Source: Paramacrobiotus metropolitanus | Lineage: Eukaryota; Tardigrada; Eutardigrada; Parachela; Macrobiotidae | Direction of reading: 5' to 3' | Assembly (NCBI RefSeq): GCF_019649055.1 | Contig: NW_026570222.1 | Span: 2,108,001-2,172,000 of the forward strand | Length of the DNA stretch: 64,000 nucleotides | Shown: piece by piece, positions 37,477 to 48,503 of the stretch | Layout: the number at the start of each line of letters is the position of its first letter | How positions within the stretch are numbered: the first letter of the stretch is position 1 | Made by a program: the position numbers and the translations under genes | The notes under the pieces: model-generated | Told to the model about the DNA's origin: nothing | The model's database searches: none | What the model saw: only the letters and a program-made list of their open reading frames with translations

Positions 37477-40400
37477 ATGAAATCCACAATGCCCGCAGTG
37501 CCTTGCTCAGTGGAAACCAAAGAAGACGGGGGAGACTTCTCCCACCTGTGTCGCAATGATGCGGATCTGGGCTTCGTTGATTTGCGGAGTCCGTGTGGCG
37601 CAAAGCCCCTGCGTTATTATTATGTGCGGGAGGAAATTGAAATTGTACGTAACAAGTAAATTATGTAACTATGCTATCTAAGCTGATTCTTTGCTTCCAG
37701 GATGGCGTTCTGTCCTCCAACATCGCGGATTTGCTTCAGTAAGAACGTTGTCATAGCGTTAACTTGCCGTTATTAATTAAAAATATTTACATTCTTTTCT
37801 TTTAGAGCTAGCTTAGTTGGCCATGAAAAAGCCGTCGAAGCATTCAAGCCCTTCGCAGTTCAAGCCAAGAAATCAAAGTCGTAAGGCTTTCATGGATTGT
37901 TTTCTGTTGTCAATCATTATTTTACTAATTTACAGAGTTGACGATGTCAAAGAATTGGTTACTAACTACGAAAGAATTCTGGAAGAATGCGTGGAGGTGA
38001 GTACTACAACTTTATTGCAGTATGGCATGGAATAAGATGAACTTCCTTATTTCCTCTAAAGATCGTGCAGCCGTTCGTTCCCACGAGAATGCAGCCCGAT
38101 CCGTTGAATACTGTGTTGGCGCTGGTGTATAACCGAAATATTGAGAAAGTCCGCGATCTGAACAATTATGTTCCATTTTCGCCAGAGGTAAGTTGATAAA
38201 TGTTGCGATTTAATAAGAACAGTACTAGTACTGCAGCTTCACGAATCACTGTTAGCACATTTGGCATAATGTTTTTAGACCTACGGAGAAACGACGTATG
38301 ATTTCATTGTGAAAATGATTGATGAAATGAACATTGGGGAGAACGACATGTTTTTGGATTTGGGAAGTGGTAAGGGCATAACTGGAATTATTGAAATACG
38401 TAATTGGCTGCTGTAATTATATCAATTGATACATGCATGGCAGAAATTTCGTATCTTTGACGTATTGTTGTACACCTAGAGTACTGTATAATGTATTTTT
38501 ATGTCCAGCTAAAATTGTTTGTACTGAATACTGAGTAATGAATATTCTGAAGTTTTTAAATTTTTTTTGTGTATGATCACAAATGATTCTGCTCGTGTAT
38601 GATAGTACCTACAGTACGGTAACAGTGCGCAAACAATTTGCAGTAGTTGCATACACGCTACCCACTGCACTGTCATATGTCATATTTGGCAGGAGTTGGC
38701 AATGTAATCATCCAAGTGGCTGCCTTGTGCCACTGCAAAAAGCTAGTCGGAATTGAAATAGTGGAAGCCCGGGCGAAATTTGCAGAAGTAAGGAGGATAT
38801 TGATTTTTTATTTTAAAATATTTTAAAATAATTTCAAAATTGTACTGGTGCATAGTTTGTACTCGTACCATGATACTTATTAAAGGTTTTGCCACTTAAA
38901 TTGTACTTGTTTAACTAGAAAATAGACAGGGAGTTTCGGTCGTTAATGGCATGGATGGGCAAAGCTTACGGAGAATACGAGGTAAATGCATTGATTTTTG
39001 CCGTGATTTCTGCAGTGCAGAGAATTTTCATTCTTTTATGGGTTTTTAGCTTTTCCATGGAGATTTTTTGGAAAAAAAGTACCGTGATTTAATCCTGGCT
39101 TCAAAGTAAGCTGGCTGTTTTTTATAATTTGGTTGGTGTGTATTACAAGTGCTTGTCCACAGCGTCATATTTTGCAACAACTATGCCTTCACGCCAAAGT
39201 TGAATCTGCAGCTTAAAGTCATTTTCGGCGAACTTCCTGAAAGTAAGGTGTTCATTATACTGAATTCGCGTTGATAAGAAATTATCTCGGCTTTTTAGAA
39301 GTGCGGATTCTGGTTTCCAAAAGCCTCAGAGATGAAAAATTTAGAATTTACGACGACAAAACGGCAAACGGTGTGTTATAACGAGTTTCTGCTGAGTTAT
39401 CTGAGTTTCTGTTGTTAGTAGTTACACTCTAACAACTTCATGCAAGTCAGGGTTATGTTGCTCGGGTGCTAATCGTTATTATTGTAGATCCCTCCGCGTT
39501 GTTACCAGTGAGAAAGACATTCCCTGGCGAAGTGTCGTGGACCGACAGCCCGGTGACCTTTTTCCTACATGAAGTTGATCGCACTATGGTAAGATGCCTG
39601 AGTTTGTTCGATTGTGGACGAAGACTCGCGTGTGGGTTCAGTTCTTATTTGCAGATTCAGCTTATCTTGTTGGATAGGTTTTTATTCATTAATTGCATGC
39701 AAACTTTGTTTACGTCACGGCATTTTAGCATTTTAGCGCCTTTCGGCACGCTCAACCTTACATAATGATGTTATCTTTCCTTACAATTAGGTGGAAAAAT
39801 TTTTCAAGTCAAGATTGGATCCAGAGTTGAGGGTAAATTTTTCGTGGGGAAATTTGATCACCCATACATTTTGCTAATGCAGTCTTTACTTAATTACCTA
39901 ATTTTGTTGCACAGGCGCAGTTCGAAGAAGAACAACGCCGGAATCGACCAAACTATTACGAGTCAAGCTCCGAGCAAGATTCGCAAGGTATTGAACGTGA
40001 CCGTTCCGAGCCGGATAGCACAGAAGATGATGAAATGGAGCGGCCAAGGCGGCGAATTGCCACGCGGAGCCAAATTAAGAAGGGTGGCCGACGGGCTCGG
40101 AATCGTAGCATTACTGACGAGAGCGATGATAGTGAGGAAGACGAGGTACACTATGATTATGAGCACGCTTCAACGTAACAGTATCGCTGATTATAACGTC
40201 TATTTGATAGCGTACGCCTTCAACTTTGAGCGATCGTTCGGTATCTTCTGAGGCTTCAAGTGGCCGCACACGTTCAATTCCTCAGGAAGCTGCTCCGCGG
40301 CCTAGCACTAAGCGGAAACGAGGCCGACCACCCAAACAGGCTAACCGTGTAGCTCCGTCGTCGTCCGGTAGCTCCGTTAAAGGCGCATTACAGGCACTTC

Positions 40401-42312
40401 ATAAGCATACCGTTAAAGGAATTCGAGATGTTGGTAAGAATCATCAGTTATAATGGTTTTTATGGTGATTGAAAAGATCGGATAAAAATTATGGGAAATT
40501 TGGTTGGGAAACTTTATTTACTCGATGGTGCTTTTCTGCTTTTAATAGATCGATCTGCTCAACCCGGGTGCGCCGTTAACAGTATTAATGGGGCTGCCCA
40601 AGACAGCGACGATCTTCCAGAGCCATTTCGGATATGTCTAAGTATGAAATTGAGGCGGTACTGAAGTTGTTTAAGTGATATTTTTCGTCTTTCTGTAAAT
40701 CATGTTTCCTTATGTAGAAAATATGGAAAATGCTATGCGAGAGTATACAAAAGCAGTACGAACTCCTGGTTACCGAGATTCTGTCGGACAAAAGTTATTG
40801 AATATGGAAGTAAGTGCTAATATAGCCGTATTATGGTGTAGTTTATTACATTTTGGTTTCTTTGTATGGATAATCTTAATTTAGCAGTCCGACTTCTCTA
40901 ATGTACGGCTGTTTACTATGGTAGGTGGAGATGCGTTGTTTAAAAAGTGCCCAGGAACGTTTATGCAAAGAAGTCGGCATATTGCGAGGTTTTGCCTATG
41001 CGCAAATGAGATCAATTTTTGAGCAGGTGCGGCTTCGTTAATTGCTCTTTTGAAAATTAAGAGCATTTTCTTTTCGCTGACATGGTTCTGCTTTTAATCC
41101 CCAGTTCAAAATGCCGATGCCAACTACCGCAGTTGAACTACAAGAAGCTAGTCGAACTATGTTAGATACCAATCAGCTGTTGAAGCATCGCCACGACACC
41201 TTAAAGGACGACATATTCTGGTTGAAAAATGCTCAAAAATATTCGGTACGATATTTATTAACCCGCAAACGTTGCAATACAGTATCGATATTTTCAGACT
41301 ATACTTTTAATTTCCGCTTCTGTGTTATTCATATTTTAACTGCGCTAAAAATAATTATCACTATTCTGTCCTCAGAATAATTACTGAATTGTTTTTGTGT
41401 GGGTAGGACTCCGATTCGAACAATCCTTCAGTGAATGGCAATGTCAGCCTCTGTCCTACCGGTCCTGCAGTATTAAATATTGGTGCGCCTTCGGTGCGGC
41501 CTACAAACGAGAAGGCTTACCCATTTCAGCAACCTCCGGTGCCATCCGCGGTGTTTTTTCCTCCATCAATAGCTCCACCTGGCAGCGGCGGTCGTGATCA
41601 CAAAAGTGCCCGAGATGGTGATCATGGTAAAAAAGGCCATCCTTCCGATGCACACCGGAAGGTTCCAAGAGAAAACACGGACAGTTCCAGTAAACATAGT
41701 CGAGGATTCGGCAGGGAGGCTAAAGATTCCGTTTCGCGGCCGCAGTCTTCGGATCACCAGTTCCGAGAGCCCATATCGCCCTTTGGAGATGATCGTGTGG
41801 ATAAATTTGTTAAGTCTGATCAGAAAAAGCCCCCCGTGGGCAACCTTAGAGGTCTCTCTCCGTCGATCTCGACGGAAAAAAGCCATTCAGCCAAACCGTC
41901 GAAGCACGGGTCAGATCGACACCACTCTGACAGCAGCTTCAAGGAACCAAAGGAGACAGCGGGCAGCGCCAACGCATTACCAAAGTCAGCCAATGTGGAC
42001 CCTATGGCAGCGTTCTATCGCATGCAACCCATGGCATACCCGGTTGGTTATCCGGACATGAGTGGCTATCCCGCAGCTTTCGGAGCCATCGGAATGCCTG
42101 GCAGCAACGGAAGCGTTCGGCCACCCATGTGGTCGCAGTATCCTATAGGGATGTTTGATGCCTCGCAGTTGGCCGCATCCATGACTGCATCGTTCAGTGC
42201 ATTTCCCGGTGGGACGGGAACACGAAACGATCGCCACATTGCTCAGGATGGACCGGCGATGGCTGGCTCGAATTTCGAAGCTATTTCGCCGCCCCCACCC
42301 CCTCAGCCATAA
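37477..42312 (+). CDS. DOT1L: Histone H3 lysine-79 methyltransferase DOT1L (20 exons, 951 residues)
   Basis: Nuclear, SAM-dependent non-SET methyltransferase acting on nucleosomal H3K79. Exons: 37477-37644, 37701-37738, 37806-37880, 37936-37996, 38062-38187, 38279-38369, 38693-38787, 38919-38981, 39050-39105, 39163-39242, 39299-39370, 39488-39588, 39791-39832, 39915-40145, 40211-40433, 40549-40641, 40718-40809, 40925-41026, 41105-41245, 41407-42312. Seen: LNNYVPFSPETYGETTYDF (D1 loop region), SAM motif I FLDLGSGVGNVIIQ (about 181-194, split by an intron), IDREFR, GDFLEKKYRD, VIFCNNYAFTP, and VSWTDSPVTFFLHEVDRT at the end of the fold. It is followed by an acidic/basic linker, an AT-hook-like KRKRGRPPK (about 467-475), a coiled-coil stretch (about 540-640) and a disordered Ser/Pro-rich tail. 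The ATG is the first Met of the exon; an upstream exon joining at about 37434 is possible. Confidence 0.94.
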
Positions 42313-42935
42313 TTATAAATCAGGGGTTTTTTGTTGAATTTTCTACTTTTTGAAATTTTTACGGCAGTATTTTGTGATGTCTCCGGAACGGTACACGTAA
42401 CAGGTCGGTTTACTTGTGACAAAGGCATTTATGATGCAGTGATTATGGGACTTTTTTGTTTTATAGTAATGTATCAGTCCACTTTTTTGTTTCGAGATTG
42501 ATGCGCCACTTACGAAGTAGTGATCGTGTTAGTGTAATTGATTTTTGTGCATCCGTGAGACGGTTTTGAATTTGGTTGTATAAAAGTCGTATGAGTAGTT
42601 CAGGACCCAGGAGCGTGTTATCGACGCGAGCATTTCGGTGGAACATGTGCGGCGCAGTTTTACGCAGAGAAATCGCCAAAGCCATTGCAGAACTTCATAT
42701 CATAACCTTCGCTCACAACTGATATGACCAGATTGTCGTATCAAATCTAAACCACCCGCTCAAAATAATTTACACCATAAAAAAATAAAAAAAGAAACAG
42801 ATTACGAGAACTACAAAAAAATCAAAGATCTAGTTAGTAGCCAGCTAGCAGTTAAAAGTCAACTGGAAGTATTACTTTCACCAGATTTGGTATGCGTGAA
42901 GCATACGCTTGTTGCAATGATGTCAAAAAAGAAAT
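42313..42935. other. Convergent 3' intergenic region
   Basis: About 620 bp between the DOT1L stop and the stop of the opposing basic-protein gene, probably both 3' UTRs. An AATAAA-containing A-rich stretch near 42780-42797 could end the DOT1L transcript. Confidence 0.5.
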
Positions 42936-44029
42936 TTACTTTTTAACACCTGGTTTCGGAATTCTCGATGGCACGGCCACACTAGGCGCGGGAAGGCGTA
43001 CCGCGGGACGGGGAATTTTACTGACAACCGGTGCTTTAAGGGCGGGATTGCTGTCAGCCCGTCCTGGTCCCGCCGGCACACCATTGTTAACAGCCAGTTT
43101 CTTCTCTGTTCCGGAAATATTCCCCAAGGAAGTGGCCCGATTCATCCCGGGATTCTTCGTAGATTTCGTCACAGGGGGGCCCGGAGCACGCAGAATTCCC
43201 TTGGAAGCTGGTGCATTCCCTTTCACAGGCTGCTTTGATGTTGGAATGGTTGGTTTCACGGGCGCTGCGGCTTTCGGCTTCTCCTTAATCTCCTTTTCGA
43301 ATGTCTTGTTAACAGGTTCAGGCGACATGGATTCTTTGGAAAATGTCCCATTGAGCTGCTCGGCATCCGCGTTCGGTGCCATTTTATCGAAATTAGCATT
43401 GCTTGTCTTGAGTTGTTGTGGCTTTCCAGCACCTTCCGTTAATCGGTGTCCAGACAGGGGCGACTGATTTTTGATGGGCGACATGTCATGGAACTGGCGC
43501 GCCAGACTGTTGGCAACGGAAGAGTTGGCCGCGTCGATTACGCCCGTCTCAACATGAGTGCCATCACCTCGCCCGTTTAATCTACCGTTCTCGCCTTCCT
43601 TAGCGTGGTGCGGCGTACTGTGGAAGGGGGAATGGAGCAGTTCCGAGTGCTCCAGGAAGAAAGCAGCGTCATTGATTGAGTCCATCGACGAGGAACGCTG
43701 GAAGCCCATTGCGCGACGCGGTGGCATCTGCTCGCCCGACAACCTATCGTTTACAAATTCATTACAATTTACACGCCCTTTCCAGTGACAAACACACAAC
43801 AGCAACAAAGTATTCTATAGTACAGCGAGGGAGAATTATGGTATACCGTATACAGAACTCCTTACCATGTTTCTTCGTTTGCAATGCGCATGTCCATTCC
43901 ATACAAATCAATCAGTTCCAATTCATCTACAGCAGCATAATGTTCCGGAGGCATACGCTGTGGACTGAGATCCGCGGAAAACGGAAAGGATTGTTGGGCA
44001 ATGCGACTTTTCGAGTTCTTGGTGTCCAT
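42936..44029 (-). CDS. Basic Ser/Pro-rich protein of unknown function (two exons, 323 residues)
   Basis: Not recognised. Exons 43866-44029 and 42936-43743 (plus coordinates) join in phase 2 across a GT-AG intron of 122 bp, restoring ...ANEETWLSGEQMPPRR. The N-terminal exon is acidic, with DELELIDLYGMDMRIANEETW (about 35-55). This loosely recalls the acidic-Trp motif of SLAIN microtubule plus-end proteins, but the likeness is too weak to name it. The rest is disordered: FQRSSSMDSINDAAFF (about 67-82), then Lys/Pro/Ala-rich sequence, ending with repeated SKIPRPAV, PSRIPKPGV modules. SxIP-like and basic Pro-rich modules of this sort are common in microtubule-binding proteins (SKIPRP fits an SxIP EB-binding motif). 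A cytoskeletal role is inferred only from these motifs. It is convergent with DOT1L. Confidence 0.7.
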
Positions 44030-44868
44030 CGCTCAGCTTGGGCAGAGATCGAATGGGCAAAACGTCTGTCGTGAAACTGCCACAGCGCAAAAGCGAATTC
44101 GATCACGTTAGCCTCATCGGTCGTTAGGAAATCGCAGATTTTCGAGCAGGTTACCTAAAGCCCCCGCATGACTAAGATGACTTCACTTTATTTCACCGTC
44201 TTACTGTCTTAAGACTACTAATGCTAGTGCTGGTACAGGCAAAAGCAGTACCTAAGGTCCAGATTCCAGAAAGCTGTTGGAAGAAAAATCGAAGTGCAGG
44301 AGGCAGTTAACCAGCTATAGAAAACTATGTTTTTTCACGTGTCCGCCGACGCTAGGCCGCCGTCGCTAATTTTATATTACGTGCAAAAAAATGAGAAAAT
44401 GTGCTTTTTCTGTTTTACTAGTTACTTGAGTACTCTTGTATGCTGTAAAATAAATAACTATTGTTACTAAAACTCACATAATTTTGATTATGAAGCTTTT
44501 TGAATAGACCAACCGGCAGTGCACAGAAACACAAATTATAATATTACTTGGGTAGTATGTACTGTACTTATTAGGAGGAAGTAAGCTGTAATATTAATCC
44601 TGTATATTAAAGCAGAGATCTGATTCCGGAACGCTCCCGCCTCCAAAACGTTCTGATTGACCAAAACCAGCCTTACGTTTCTGATTGGCCGGAACCCGCC
44701 TAGCGATTTTTAAAATTTTGCAGCCCCTTAAACCTGTGCTGTTACGCCTTTATCCTTACTAAGCTTCCGAAATTTAGTGCTTCTATCTGTAAAACCTTCG
44801 CCTGATAAACCGAATCTCACATGTAGCATTATTCCTTACTAAGCTTCGATGAACACCTTATTGCTTTT
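44030..44868. other. Upstream region of the basic-protein gene
   Basis: Probably contains the promoter and 5' UTR of the minus-strand gene at 44029. It includes three related CTGATT...CCCGCCT-type units (44620-44706) and a duplicated TCCTTACTAAGCTTC word (44753 and 44832) just before the satellite array. No coding region recognised. Confidence 0.45.
44620..44706. repeat. Three imperfect direct repeats with CTGATT cores
   Basis: Copies begin at 44620, 44653 and 44681. Each has CTGATT followed by CC-containing sequence, an AAC and a C-rich end (CCGCCT or CAGCCT). The third contains ATTGG, the reverse complement of a CCAAT box. They lie about 0.6 kb upstream of the minus-strand gene, so they could be promoter elements or the degenerate edge of the neighbouring satellite. 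Confidence 0.5.
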
Positions 44869-45770
44869 GGTCACCGATGGCCACGCGTGCGGTACCCCCC
44901 CTTTTATGCCTTTGGTCACATAAGGCCACGCGTGCGGTACCCGCATTTTGAAGCCTTTGGTCACCGAAGGGAACGCTTGCGATACCCGCCCTTTTAAGCC
45001 TTTGGTCACCGAAGGGCACGGGTGCGATTCCCACCCTTTTATGCCATTGGTTACCGAAGGCCTTTTAATCGTTTGGTCACCAAAGACCACGCGTGCGGTA
45101 CCCGCCCTTTTAAACCTTTAGTCACCGAAGGCTTTTTAAGCCTATGGTCACCGTAGGCCTTTTAAGCCGTTGGTCACCGAAGGCCTTTCAAGCATTTGGT
45201 CACCAAAGGCCACGCGTGCGGTACCCGCCCTTTTAAACCTTTGGTCACCGAAGGCTTTTTAAGCCTGTTGTCACCGTAGGCCTTTTAAGCCGTTGGTCAC
45301 CGAAGGCCTTTCAAGCATTTGGTCACCAAAGGCCACGCGTGCGGTACCCGCCCTTTTAAACCTTTGGTCACCGAAGGCTTTTTAAGCCTGTGGTCACCGT
45401 AGGCCTTTTAAGCCGTTGGTCACCGAAGGCCTTTCAAGCATTTGGTCACCAAAGGCCACGCGTGCGGTACCCGCCCTTTTAAACCTTTGGTCACCGAAGG
45501 CTTTTTAAGCCTGTGGTCACCGTAGGCCTTTTAAGCCGTTGGTCACCGAAGGCCTTTCAAGCATTTGGTCACCAAAGGCCACGCGTGCGGCACCTGCTTT
45601 ATTAAGCCTTTGGTCACCGAAGGCCTTTAAATCCTTTGGTAACTGAAGGCCTTTTAAGCCTTTGGACACCGAATGCCTTTTAAGCCTTTGGACACCAAAT
45701 GCCTTTTATGCTTTTGGACACCGAAGGCCACGCGTGCGGTACCACACTTTTAAGCCGTTTGAAACCGTGG
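44869..45770. repeat. Higher-order satellite with a 123-bp period
   Basis: Subunits of about 30 bp built on TTGGTCACCGAAGGCCTTTT and AAGCC are organised into a 123-bp unit. The marker AAGCATTTGG occurs at 45190, 45313, 45436 and 45559, exactly 123 bp apart, and the four intervening units are nearly identical. Each unit has one CCACGCGTGCGGTACCCGC segment and four GGTCACC words. Edges (44869-45060 and 45600-45770) are more diverged, as expected for an array homogenised at its centre. Since 123 is divisible by three, open frames cross it by chance. Confidence 0.95.
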
Positions 45771-45779
45771 GCCGCGTCA

Positions 45780-45801
45780 GCGCGGCGCGTAAGCGCCGCG
45801 C
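45780..45801. other. GC-only hairpin with GTAA loop at the array edge
   Basis: GCGCGGCGC (45780-45788) pairs perfectly with GCGCCGCGC (45793-45801) around GTAA. As RNA this would be a 9-bp G/C stem closed by a GNRA-class GUAA tetraloop. It stands out in AT-rich surroundings and directly follows the satellite. Confidence 0.6.
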
Positions 45802-48392
45802 GTCCTGCTTGTAATTATTATCGCTGGATTTCCCATTTACTATTAGTAGTATTATCATTTCTGTTATGGTTGCTTCTACTTTTTATTGGAAATCAAATTA
45901 AGCAAATTGTTAGTGGAAGAAAATGAGCATTCTGGTTTACCAAAAATATTAGCGAAAAACTAAAGTCGAAAATTCTCTTTTTTGTGTTGCTGCGTAATTT
46001 TTCAGCTGGACTTTAAGCATACTTCGGTCAAAAGCCATGATGAGAGCTAAAAACATACAGCCAAAGCTTTTAATATTAAGAAGTTTAAGTTTAAACGCCC
46101 CGTAAAGCCGCGCAGCGCTGCCTTAATTATACTGTATAAGATTTCAGCGAAGGCAGTCTCACAATTAATTTCGAAGGGGTTTATAAACTTGTTCAAGTTG
46201 ATAACACACAGCCGTAAGTGAAAATGAGAATAAACGGAGCTTCTGTAAAGTTTTGTTCTTGTAGAATAAGCGCAAGTGTGAAAGTCTTACAATTAATAAT
46301 TTTTAAGAGACGGCCGCCTAGGCGTAACTGACTTGTGAATTCAAGATCGTTGTAAGTAACTTATGTTAACTTTACGGCATATTAGGGAATCAGAGAAAAC
46401 AGCCGCGATGCAATTTCATATGCGCTTAACCGAACATCACTTGGACTGCTGTTATGTAACAAGTATGACAAGAAAAACTTCGGCGTCGTTTTCATATGTC
46501 GTTACGAATTTCTAATAACATTTCTTTATGACTTGAGTCAGCCTTGCGTTGCATATATTCAGCATACATCAGCGGCAAAGTCATGCTGCCGGTTCGGAAA
46601 GAGAATTGTTGCACTACGTCCGGCTGTCCACTAAATCTCTACATGCTAAACAATCTCTTTAAAGGAATATACGCGACGGTGGAAAATTAAAGACCTACGT
46701 AAGATAAAAATAACAAAAGCCGCTGGTGAGCTATTCTGCGCGTTTACATAATTATGCTTTATGTGCGAAGAATTTCTGTAAATGCATCTGGCCATGAGCA
46801 TAATACAATTTTCAAGTAACAATAACTTGGTCAGCTGATACCGGTTGTGCATTATCAATTAACCTGCATCGCTGTTGGTATAACGTCGTCCCAATCTTCC
46901 CTTTTTGGTCTACCGTTTAATTTATTGTGCTGCGGTGTTTTATCGTAATAGTTATTTGCAGCCCTGCACTGCCGTTTTTACGGCTGCTGACGGATATACT
47001 ATAGAATACGCATTCACGCATTCATCAAGTTGCACAAGAAAGCCGGTACCGTACATTTATCTGCTTTTATGTACGATGCACTTGCAGCAACCTTAAACTG
47101 CGAAACTTCGTTTCAGGCAGGTTTTTTGCGTTCTGACGAAGATCCGGCGCGTGGGTCGGTTCCTTTATCCACTGTAAGAACCATATGTCTGGAATTTATT
47201 CTTGAAAATAGCTGTCTGCCTGTTGAACGCTAGGTCGCACAACCAGTTTTCAAATTGGTTTGCCGCTGTAGCGCGCCGTCAATTGACGAGTCTTAATCAC
47301 GTCGGTGCATTGCACACACATACTGTATACACTCTCTACCGTGCAGCAAAAGAAAGTACACAAACTTGGGTTTGCAAAACAAGATACTACGACGTAGTTT
47401 TACAAGATCAACGACGATAGGCAAAAACTCAGCTGACTTCCCGACTGATGCATCGGCGAACTGTAAGTAATTCCGGCTTCGATGTGCGCACTTCGTGTCT
47501 CTAACAACCACAAATCTTTGAACACTATAGGCACCCAAATCAACACTGCATTACTGGCATTCGCCTTGTGCCGACAGTCGAAACCCAAAATCTTGATCAC
47601 GATTCACGATACTTATTACTTTTTTCCCTAATCAGCCTGTGCTATCTGCGCTTTGTACTCTGGAATAGTTCTACTCATTCCAGCCTGGAGCTTGACTATT
47701 GTCACCTTCGGCATCAAAACTCTGTATGGATGACCGATCCCTATAAAATGACCATGGTAAGTCAATGCGCACCGATGCGCCTCGTAAACCTTTAGTAATT
47801 TTTCTAACAGTTTCAATTTGAACCCTGTTGCATCTACTAAAATGTGACGTAGTGCTCACTAAAGATGGAGTAAATGCGAATAAATTTTGTTGCACCGATA
47901 TCTCCAAGAGCTGTTTCGAAGAGATTCTTAAAATAAAACGTGCTTACAATTACGCCTAACAATAACATGTACCAGAGAAATGAAAGTTAAATATGTTCAT
48001 TATTTGATTTTGTAACTTGATTTGAGATCAGTAAAAATTAAAACAAACACGGTAATTTGTTCGTACTCAGAATTTCAATGACATAAAATAAAATTCCTTT
48101 GTACGAGCAAGTAGTACTGAGTAATTTTTTATTTCTACTGAAAAGCAAAATACATTCTTATGAACTTCCAGTGGCTGACATTATGGCATATAAAGCCCAA
48201 CGATCTAAGCCTAAAATCCTGGTGCGTTTGCATAAACAGCCTCAAGTCGGAAAAAACGTGTGTAATTCAAAGTCGCGTGTAAGTTCTAACAATAAGTATG
48301 AATATCCCCGGCCACTGGTCACTTTTTTCCCGGTCCCAGTGGAGCTATGATCATTGTCGATAGCAGTAATTCGTAAAATAGGCGCGCAGTTC

Positions 48393-48503
48393 TTAAGGGA
48401 TTTGGCCCGGTACATAGCACCAAATTTGTATACATCCTGGGCAACTTTCGCTGTCCGTTTTTGTACCCGAATTTGGTACTATGTACCGGGCCAAATCCCT
48501 TAA
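48393..48503. mobile_element. Foldback / MITE-like element with TTAA ends
   Basis: Two 34-base arms with one visible mismatch (48393-48426 and 48470-48503) are inverted around a 43-base centre. The outermost bases are TTAAGGG...CCCTTAA. TTAA is the target duplicated by piggyBac-class transposons. The sequence fits a tiny non-autonomous element or solo foldback. Only one copy is visible in this window, so mobility is inferred. Confidence 0.5.

Noticed and set aside
41566-42237. Frames on other strands/phases over the DOT1L last exon
   Set aside because: Shadows of the long terminal DOT1L exon, which is in phase with the preceding exon.
42892-43467. 191-codon plus-strand frame
   Set aside because: Antisense to the basic Ser/Pro-rich protein exon, whose splice phase and composition fit better.
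44839-45090. 83-codon minus-strand frame in the 123-bp satellite
   Set aside because: Repeat-driven frame with no family signature.
44869-45770. CRISPR-like regular repeats
   Set aside because: Repeats are contiguous without unique spacers, and the genome is eukaryotic.
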